NCBI RefSeq assembly: GCF_030272615.1
Contig: NC_081406.1
Location: 112,127,783-112,191,782, forward strand
Length of the DNA stretch: 64,000 nucleotides
Origin: Cryptomeria japonica
Lineage: Eukaryota; Streptophyta; Pinopsida; Cupressales; Cupressaceae
Reading direction: 5' to 3'
Each line of letters begins with the position of its first letter. The first letter of the stretch is position 1. The notes below the pieces were generated by a model. That model made no database searches. It was not told the origin of the DNA and worked only from the letters and a program-made list of their open reading frames with translations. Made by a program: the position numbers and the translations under genes. This document shows, one piece after another, positions 57,118-64,000 of the stretch.

Positions 57118-58287
57118 TCAGCTTAAAGCATTTGCCACCTTGTTGAGATGTCCCTTTTTATGCTTGATGGTAAAGGTAAAGGATTGGAGGTACTCCGTCC
57201 ACTTCAAATGTCTGTTGCTAAGCTTCTCTTGAGTGTTAATGTAACTCAAAGCCTGGTTATCTGTGAACACCACAAATTCTTTTGGGAGTAGGTAATGCCT
57301 CCACTTCTTGAGAGACTGAACTAATGCATACAACTCTAGATCATATGCTGAATACCTCTTCTTTGCCTCATTAAGCTTCTCATTGAAAAATGCCAAAGGC
57401 CTTCCTTCTTGACTCAATACACCCCCTACTACAATTCCACTTGCATCACACTCCAATGTGAATAGCTTGTCAAAAGTAGGTAAGAGTAGGATGGGTTTTG
57501 TGGCTACTTCTTGCTTCAATAATTGGAATGCTTCATCAGCTTGTTCAGTCCATTTGAACTTAGTTTTTAGGCCTCCTTTTATAGTGTCAAGTAATGGTGC
57601 ACATATGCCACTGAAGTTCCTCACAAACTTTCTATAGAATTTTGCTAAACCATGGAAACTCCTAACTTCAGTCCCTATTTTAGGGGCAGGCCAATTCAAG
57701 ATTGCCTCCACTTTGCTTGGATCCATCTTCAAGGTTCCCTTAGACACTACAAATCCCAAGTAGACTAACTCTTTCTTCAAGAAGTCACACTTCTCTAAGT
57801 TGATTGCCAACTTCTCTTCATGCAACCTCTCTAGGACTAACCTCAAATGTTCAAGGTTCTCCTCTTTGGTTCTATTGTAGATGAGTGTGTCATCTAAGTA
57901 CACCACCACAAATCTACCTGTGAAATCCTTCAACACCTCATTCATCAACCTCATGAAGGTGTTTGGGGCATTGGTAAGTCCAAATAGCATCACAAGCCAT
58001 TCATACAACCCTTCTGTGGTCTTAAAAGTGGTCTTCCACTCATCACCCTCCTTAATCCTAATTTGATGATAACCACTTTTAAGGTCCAACTTAGTAAAAT
58101 ACATGGCACCTCCTAAATAGTCCATCAGATCCTCTATTCTAGGAATAGGAAATCTGTACCTTATGGTGATCCTATTTATTTCCCTTGAATTAGTGCAAAG
58201 TCTCCACTTGCCTCCCTTCTTTGTTGCTAGTACTACTAGGACTGCACATGGGCTGATGCTCTTCTTGATCAGTCCTTGATCCAACAA
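57118..58287 (-). pseudogene. GY2 reverse transcriptase and RNase H
   Basis: 389 codons without a stop. RT: C-T-N-S-R-E-I-N near 58195, K-L-D-L-K-S-G-Y-H-Q-I near 58085, F-G-L-T-N-A-P near 57985, catalytic V-V-Y-L-D-D-T-L-I-Y with YLDD at 57900-57889, V-Y-L-G-F-V-V near 57758 and F-H-G-L-A-K-F-Y-R-K-F near 57650. RNase H: L-E-C-D-A-S-G near 57455, F-F-N-E-K-L-N near 57385, Y-D-L-E-L-Y-A-L-V near 57330, W-R-H-Y-L and F-V-V-F-T-D-N near 57270, H-K-K-G-H-L-N near 57145. It ends at a TGA where these proteins usually continue with Arg. Confidence 0.93.
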
Positions 58288-59020
58288 CTCCTACACTTGC
58301 CTTGCCACCTCCTTTTTTTGATCAGGTGTGAGCTTATATACTAATTTATTGGGCAGGGATGAACTGGGTACAAAGTCTATTTGATGGCTAATAGACCTTC
58401 TTGGTGCAAGTGTTGCAGGTGCTCCATCACTCACTATGTTCTTATATTCTTGCAACATTTTCTTTACCTCCTTAGGTACTTTTGTCTACAACTTACCTTC
58501 CTCCTCCTTTGGCTTCACAAAGATGGCACATCCCACTGTCTCCTCTTCATGTAGTAGGTGTAAGAACTCTTTACCAGTGTTAAGTAAGACACTAGGTGTT
58601 CTTAAGGTTCCCTCATAATTCTCTGTCAAAGACTGAATCTTAAAGGTTATGCTATCCTTCTTGAAGGAAATGGAGTTCTCCTCTCCATCATAGATCACCT
58701 TCCTATCAAATTGCCAGGGTCTACCTAGCAGCAGATGAAAAGCATCCATAGGTAGCACATCACAAAGGATCTTGTCCTTGTACCCTCCAATAGAAAACTC
58801 TACCCAAGTTTGTTCATTGACAAGCACACTCTACTCTTGATTCAACCATGTCACCTTGTAAGGACTAGTGTGGGGTATCCTTATGAGTTTCAACTTCTTG
58901 GCTGCCTCATCTGATATGATGTTATCAGTTGACCCTGAATCAACTATCACCTTGCAGGCCTTACCAAGGATTTTGCATCTCACCCTAAACAATGCTCTCC
59001 TATGCTTAGGTTCATCCTTA
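58288..59020 (-). pseudogene. GY2 protease and linker to RT
   Basis: Retropepsin. V-I-V-D-S-G-S-T-D-N is at about 58950-58920 (catalytic Asp 58941-58939), followed by L-C-D-V-L-P-M-D-A-F-H-L-L-L-G-R-P-W near 58755-58700. TAG codons near 58831, 58486 and 58288 interrupt an otherwise continuous frame. The linker to RT carries S-H-Q-I-D-F-V-P near 58385, the usual lead into chromovirus RT. Confidence 0.88.
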
Positions 59021-60238
59021 ACCGGCTATGTTATCAAGACCCTATTGAACATCAGATTTTCTCCAATTTCTAATTTAATATGGTCCACCTCAGGTGTTTT
59101 GTTGCTTGATGTGTCTTCATGGGTATAAGCAACCCTCTTTCCACTGTTTGATGAGGTAGGCTTGTTAGGGCATCTATAGGGTGGGTGTCCCAATTGACCA
59201 CAATTGTAGCATTTTATGGTTGCAAAGTAGGAATTACCCCTATTGGTACCTCTACCCCTATTTGGACCCCCTTATGCACCTCTTCCTCTAGAATGGCCTC
59301 CTCTGAGAGTGGTTTCACTATTATGCTCAGTCAACTTGGACTCTCCTTGATTCCTTTGCTCACTTGCCTTGCTTTGGTAACTACCTCGATGACTCATTTG
59401 ATCTCTACCTCTGCCTCTACCACTATTATTGGAGTCTCCCTTCCTTTTGTTCCTCTCTTCCACCTTAGCAGCAAGCTGATGACATTTTTGGATAGTGGTA
59501 GGAGTCCATAGGCTTATCTCCTCTTGGATGTTCCACTTTAGGCCACTTAGATACCTAGCCACCTTCATAGATTCCTCTTCTTGGACTTTGGATCTAAGAC
59601 AGCTTCTGAAACTGCTCTATGTAAGAGGCCACATCAAGATTTTTCTACTTCAATCCCTATCTCTTCTTATGAAGTTGGACTTCATAATCCTCTAGCAAGA
59701 AGTTCTCCTTGATCTTACTCACCACGACCTTCTAGTTTTCTATAGGTAGCTTCCCCATGCTAATTCTCTCCTCTTGCAAGTACTTCCACCATGTCTAGGT
59801 TGCTCCCCTTAGTCTTGATTTGGCAACCTTAACCTTTTGGGCTTCTGTCACCCCTTCACACTCAAAATGGTTCTCCATACCCTCAATCCATTCCATGATG
59901 CTGTCAATATCCATTCTTCCATTGAAAAGTGGCAATCCTTCAAAAGATTTTGTATTCAAAGCCTTAATGGCCTTTACAAAAGGTTCTTCATTGATTAAGG
60001 GGTTTGGTTTAGGTATGATGTCATCTATGTCAATAGCTTTCTTGCCTCTATCATTGGTGTCCGCACCCAAGAGTTCTTGTGCTCTCTGATCAACCACTTC
60101 TTCCAGCTTGTTCCTTATCTCACTCATAGCATCTTCAAGGAGTCTATTTTTCTCCTTTTGTTCTTCTACCTTTCTAGCCAACTCTGCATTAGTGACCATT
60201 ATGTTCTCACCTACTGATTCACCAGAATATAGAGACAT
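59021..60238 (-). pseudogene. GY2 gag with CCHC knuckle
   Basis: Structural protein. The frame begins at 60238 with an N-terminal coiled coil (E-L-A-R-K-V-E-E-Q-K-E-K-N), then capsid: F-N-G-R-M-D...W-I-E-G-M-E-N-H-F near 59920-59870. TAG codons follow near 59793, 59660 and 59650, and one frame slip near 59607 joins the next frame (59568-59272). An Arg/Gly-rich stretch (G-R-G-R-G-R-D) precedes the zinc knuckle C-Y-N-C-x4-H-x4-C at 59211-59170. The plus-strand frames here are shadows. Confidence 0.88.
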
Positions 60239-60263
60239 GCATGGTCCACCAAATCTTTAACTA

Positions 60264-60277
60264 GCTTTGATACCAAT
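60264..60277 (-). promoter_or_regulatory. GY2 primer binding site
   Basis: The minus strand reads ATTGGTATCAAAGC (initiator tRNA-Met type, one mismatch), one base from the LTR at 60279. Confidence 0.9.
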
Positions 60278-60278
60278 C

Positions 60279-61870
60279 TGATGGGAATGGGCTTGGGATA
60301 GATTAGCCTAGTCTATGCTCTTTGATCCTCTCCTTGGATCACCAGGTGTTCCAACCACACCCTAAGGTCTCTAGGACTTCCCTTTCTTATGGAATCCATT
60401 GACCTTTCCCAATCCACCCACCAACAACATGTGATTCTTCTCCTAAGCTCTCACCTACTCACAAGCTTCAAAAACCCTTACATAGGCTAATAAGGGTTTA
60501 ACCCTTCCTACACCTTCTCAGGTCCTAGAAAGGATAGGATAGGTCTTTGACATGTTTCTCCATCCACTCATGTTCCCCCAAGAGGTTTTGACATTCCTTC
60601 TTGTTACCAATTTCACAATTTTGTTTTTTTCCTACAAAATAGGGCTACAAGGAATGAGCCCCTATTAGGCCTCCATTCCGGACTTTTAGGGCTTCCTCTT
60701 GCAAACAATCCCAAAACTTGTGAAACTCCCCAAAGGGACTACCATTTATTTTCCTAAGGCTCAAGTATTTTCCTATTTTTGGGACCCCAAGTGTTCGTAC
60801 ACTGCCCTAGGTGGATTTAAGGGTTTTTGAGGGTTTTTAAGGGTTTTTAGGCCTGCCAAGGTCATAGTGATGGTTTTCTATCTTCACCACCTTGTCTAGA
60901 TTGGTGGAAGATCCTCCTTATCACCAATGATGCTCCACACACTCCTCTACAACTCCTCCATAGGGTTCCTCCTTCCTTGTCCTTCCTTGCTCTCATAGAC
61001 CTCTGTAACCTTAACCCTTCCTAGTCGGGCACAGTCCAGTCTCGCCTAGGAGGGGGTCTTTGAAAGGCTTTCCTACATCTTCAAGGGCCCTACTTCCTCT
61101 AAGATATTGTATAGGGTCTGCACTCCTATTCCCCATGGTTTCATGGTGTTTCCACAATGGGGATAGGAGTTGTCAACCCATTTACACAAAATAGTCCAAA
61201 ATTGGACAGTAAGGAAGAAATTTACAAAATATTTACAAACATGCCAAAACTTGGAAAAAAAACTTAATCTAAATGATCAAAATGAATGTGTAAATACTCA
61301 ACAAGACTCCCAATATAGGTTAGGTTCTAGAACAATCCATTAACAATCCTTCATTTCTCCATTTGTGCCGACTGGCAACAAAAACATAGTCACAGTCAAG
61401 GAGTTTTTCCTTTTTCTGTACACTCTGACATCCAACCCCTCATTTTAGGGTTTGCACCAATTTATAATGTCTTTGCCTTAGTTTGTGTGCCAGGGTTAGG
61501 GTTCCCAACACCAAGATAAGGTTATGACCTATTTGGTGGAAAAGTTGCATGACAACTTTGAAAAGTTGTCATGCAACTTTTTGCAACTTTTGAGCAACTT
61601 TTGCAATGTTGCTTTTTTTGACTTTTAGACCTACATTAGGCTATCCTATGGACACAACCATGCTAAAAGTACCCCAAACTCACCAATAGGCACACATACC
61701 CTCAACTCCAAGAGAAAACTCAACCTAGACTTGTGAACCTAGGACCTAAAATAGGACCTAAACAAAACCAATGAGCTCTTGGCTCTTATTACATTTACAT
61801 GGCTTCTTAAAGAAGCAAAATCCCAACAAAATCAAATGGTGGAAGACCTTAGAAGGGTTCTCCTGCACTA
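60279..61870 (-). repeat. GY2 5' LTR
   Basis: Partner of 54060-55642; by eye about 95 percent identical. The terminal CA has become TA (61869-61870). The 20-bp inverted repeat lies at 61540-61581. Confidence 0.94.
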
Positions 61871-62257
61871 TATCCTTATCATATATCAAAATGATCTAAC
61901 CAATTGACCTATATACCATATGCAATTTGTCATGCATTATGTCAGCTTACAAAGGTAATTACAATATCAATATACATGTCGGCTAGATAACATAAATACA
62001 TGAATATCAAACAATTGTTGATGTTGGATCCAAAAGATGTCGACCTCCAATACTGATGACCTTATTCTAAACCATGTCAGTCTGCATTGCCTGTAACCAA
62101 AGAAATCCTTTCATCTTGCCAGTGTCGGTGTCGGTGCAGTGTCTGTGAAGTGCCTGCTAGTACACAACTGAACCAAAACGTGAAGCCAAAATATATTGCC
62201 ATGTTGCCATCAATGACAACATAGTGAAACCAACCAATTGAGTGTCAATTGCCAACA
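61871..62257 (-). repeat. NA3 5' LTR, right part
   Basis: Continuation after GY2; matches 48080-48458 and ends TTGCCAACA. The first five bases are the GY2 target duplication. Confidence 0.9.
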
Positions 62258-62537
62258 TAAACATACCAAATTTACTTATGGTGAGCCTACTATTATATAC
62301 TATGATAATTATAGTGCTATAAATATGTCCAAGAATCTGGTGCAACATTCAAAGACTAAGCATTTATCAATCAAATACAATTTCTTGAGAGAGCAAGTCA
62401 GTGAACATAAGGTGAAGATGGAATATGTATCTACAAAGGAACAAATTGCTAATATTTTTACTAAGCCTTTGCATGTAGATATATTTTTCTATCTTAGAGA
62501 TAAGTTAGGGGTCTCCACCCCTCTTGATGAGAACTAG
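62258..62537 (+). pseudogene. CO2 RNase H, C-terminal end
   Basis: The last part of CO2 pol after NA3: T-Y-G-E-P-T-I-I-Y near 62275, then N-M-S-K-N-L-V-Q-H-S-K-T-K-H and I-K-Y-N-F-L-R-E-Q-V, then T-K-E-Q-I-A-N-I-F-T-K-P-L near 62435, the standard copia RNase H ending. The stop is at 62535. Open and well preserved. Confidence 0.92.
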
Positions 62538-62832
62538 ATGCATTAAGTTTCATCGATCCGGTGGAATTCAGAGCCTTATTCTTTTACCTAAATTGATGAG
62601 TTGGTGTTGCTCCTCTACTAGAGTATTCTATTGATTTGTTTCTATTTTTTGGGGAGAGAGATTTGTGTTTGACTTTTCTATTTTGGTGATCTTTGGCATT
62701 GTTGTCAAAGGGGGGAGATAGATCATGTGAATAACTAATTGATCTTAGGTGGAGTTTGTTGGTGATATCTTCTCTCTTTGCATTGATTGTTTTTCACATT
62801 CATATATTGCCATCAATGCCAAAGGGGGAGAT
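62538..62832 (+). promoter_or_regulatory. CO2 3' UTR with two polypurine tracts
   Basis: The LTR-proximal tract is AAAGGGGGAGAT at 62821-62832, preceded by TGCCATCAATGCC. A second, GTCAAAGGGGGGAGATAG, lies at 62704-62721. No gene. Confidence 0.85.
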
Positions 62833-64000
62833 TGTTGGATTACTTGGAAGATTGTTTGATTTGTTTATTCATTGCTATAGCTAGGATATGTTGTTGTCAT
62901 TTATGTCAACATATTCCTATGAGTTATTCTGGTGAGTTTGGGAAGATTTTCTGATTTGGTTTGCAATTCTTTGTTTACAGGTTTATGTCGGTATTCCCTT
63001 TGGTATATTCTGGTGTGATGAGATCTTGTGCTGAGATTTTGGATTATTGTTTGGGATGATCTTGTGTATCTTTATTTTAGATGGTTCATGATTTGGTGCA
63101 TCGTGACAGGTGTTGATTGGTTGTGCTCTTGAGCTTTGAGACATTGACAAATGAAGATTTGAAAAGAGATGATGGTACAACTGTTCGGGATGATTCTAAT
63201 GTTCTTGATGGTGTTTCCTAGTCATTTCCTATTTGTTTTGGTGATCCACATTGATCATTGAGTGAGTTTTTGGTGATTTATTTGAACCGGTGACAATTTG
63301 TGTGTTATGCAGTATTCTGGTGGTGTAGCATATTACGGTTGTTCTTGGCAGGATTTCTTGTGGATGTAATTGTTTGGGAATTTGAATTAGGTCTATTCTA
63401 TATAATGTAAATCATAATATTGGTCTAGTGGTCAATCTTTGTATCATGTAATATAATTATGAGTTGAGGGTTGAGGGTTTAGTTGACCTTGTTATCAAGG
63501 TTGATGATTTGTATATATAGGTGAGATACTTATGTAATTTAGGTGTCGGTATTGTGTCTTGCTTATCAGAGAGAATTAAATGTGTGAACAAGGATATATC
63601 ATTTACTGAAGTGTTGTGGTGAGTTTGGTGTTGCAAGGCAGAAAACTATGCTTAACCGAAACTGTCATCAGGCATTTATAGATGCTATTATTGCAGTTTA
63701 TTCCTTTTGGATTGTAGTCTGAATCGTATTGTAAATCAGTGAGACTTCCCTGAGGGTTGTAGCCTTTCGAGCATATATCTTTTGAGCGGTGAGATCTAGG
63801 TAGTTTGTTTGAATGCATGTGCATTCCCAATTGTAATATTTTCACATACTACTGTAGAGTATCATCTTATTGTGGGTAGGTTCCCACCATGGTTTTTCCC
63901 TTAACTGGGTTTTCCACATCAAAATCTTGGTGTTGTGCTATTAATTTTCTTATCTGTTATTACTGTGTTTTATCAGTTCATGCTTTGGAAGTTTAATTTG
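62833..64000 (+). repeat. CO2 3' LTR, cut by the window end
   Basis: Starts TGTTGGATTACTTGG and aligns with 36966 to about 38150; roughly the last 60 bp are outside the window. The frames inside are chance. Confidence 0.93.

Larger units (their letters stand above)
54060..61870 (-). mobile_element. GY2: nearly intact chromovirus (Ty3/gypsy) nested in NA3
   Basis: LTRs 54060-55642 and 60279-61870 (1,583 and 1,592 bp) begin TGATGGG on the plus strand. Flanks are TATCT (54055-54059) and TATCC (61871-61875), a duplication with one mismatch, and the unbroken NA3 LTR at 48070-48090 shows the target sequence. The minus-strand order is primer site, gag, protease, RT, RNase H, integrase, chromodomain. 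Only single stops and one frameshift break the polyprotein, so this is probably the most recent insertion of the right block. Confidence 0.95.
47514..62257 (-). mobile_element. NA3: pol-less copia-like LTR element, carrying GY2
   Basis: Left LTR 47514-48458 (945 bp). The right LTR is split by GY2 into 53486-54059 and 61871-62257; together, less the 5-bp duplication, these give 956 bp, matching the left copy. The interior (48459-53485) has the NA2 plan on the minus strand: primer site, ORF1, ORF2, polypurine tracts, and again no pol. Flanks in CO2 (GAAAG and TAAAC) do not form a clean duplication, and a small target deletion is likely. Confidence 0.88.
36966..64000 (+). mobile_element. CO2: copia element spread over 27 kb by four insertions
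   Basis: 5' LTR 36966-38209 and 3' LTR from 62833 (cut by the window end) share the start TGTTGGATTACTTGG and align throughout. Between them, in order on the plus strand: primer site, gag, zinc knuckle, protease, integrase, RT, RNase H, polypurine tracts. INS1, two solo LTRs and NA3 (with GY2 inside) split the coding region. Removing them leaves roughly 7.4 kb plus the missing 3' end of the LTR. It is inserted in CO1 RNase H. Confidence 0.92.

Noticed and set aside
1-64000. tRNA genes, rRNA, CRISPR arrays, bacterial operons
   Set aside because: I saw none. The tRNA-like strings (TGGTATCAGAGC) are primer binding sites next to LTRs, not tRNA genes.

Overview
The window is plant nuclear intergenic DNA made almost entirely of nested, decayed LTR retrotransposons. 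I found no cellular protein gene, rRNA, tRNA or CRISPR array. The plant assignment rests on four things: Ty1/copia elements primed by initiator tRNA-Met, chromodomain Ty3/gypsy elements, a Tat-lineage element with two RNase H domains, and a plant mobile domain (PMD) gene. The nesting depth and long LTRs fit a large, repeat-rich genome, perhaps a gymnosperm; that last step is inference and no species is claimed. Labels used here are local: NA = pol-less copia-like element, GY = gypsy chromovirus, TAT = Tat-lineage gypsy, CO = copia, RP = retroposed copy, U = unrecognised unit, INS = unclassified insertion.

Left block (1-21922). GY1, a minus-strand chromovirus remnant, is cut by TAT1 (5439-18165), which carries a perfect 5-bp target duplication TCTAG. 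NA1 (1 to about 3950) sits at or in the 3' LTR of GY1. The NA1 LTR in turn carries RP1 (2706-3453), flanked by an 8-bp duplication AACAACCT. TAT1 encodes gag, protease, a G-patch, RT, RNase H, a second archaeal-type RNase H and integrase on the plus strand. Downstream, on the minus strand, it carries a broken, intron-containing PMD gene.

Middle block (21923-36965). U1, a degraded plus-strand coding unit I do not recognise, is split by NA2 (23096-29631). NA2 is complete with two LTRs, a primer binding site, a polypurine tract, ORF1 (coiled coil plus CCHC knuckles) and a long ORF2 of about 1,070 codons, but it has no protease, integrase, RT or RNase H. CO1 (30645-36965) is a heavily mutated copia, interrupted by RP2 (32566-33780) and then by CO2.

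Right block (36966-64000). CO2 is a copia element spread over more than 27 kb because four insertions split it: INS1 (39545-40975), a solo LTR (41111-42499), a long solo LTR (44553-47134) and NA3 (47514-62257). NA3 has the same two-ORF, pol-less plan as NA2, and the chromovirus GY2 (54060-61870) is inserted in its right LTR. The CO1 > CO2 > NA3 > GY2 series is four levels deep.

The most interesting signal is the NA family: three copies of a non-autonomous LTR element class whose large ORF2 product is conserved between diverged members and has no function I can name. NA2 and NA3 share primer binding site, polypurine tract and LTR-end motifs with the neighbouring autonomous copia CO2, which suggests that CO2-type machinery moves them.
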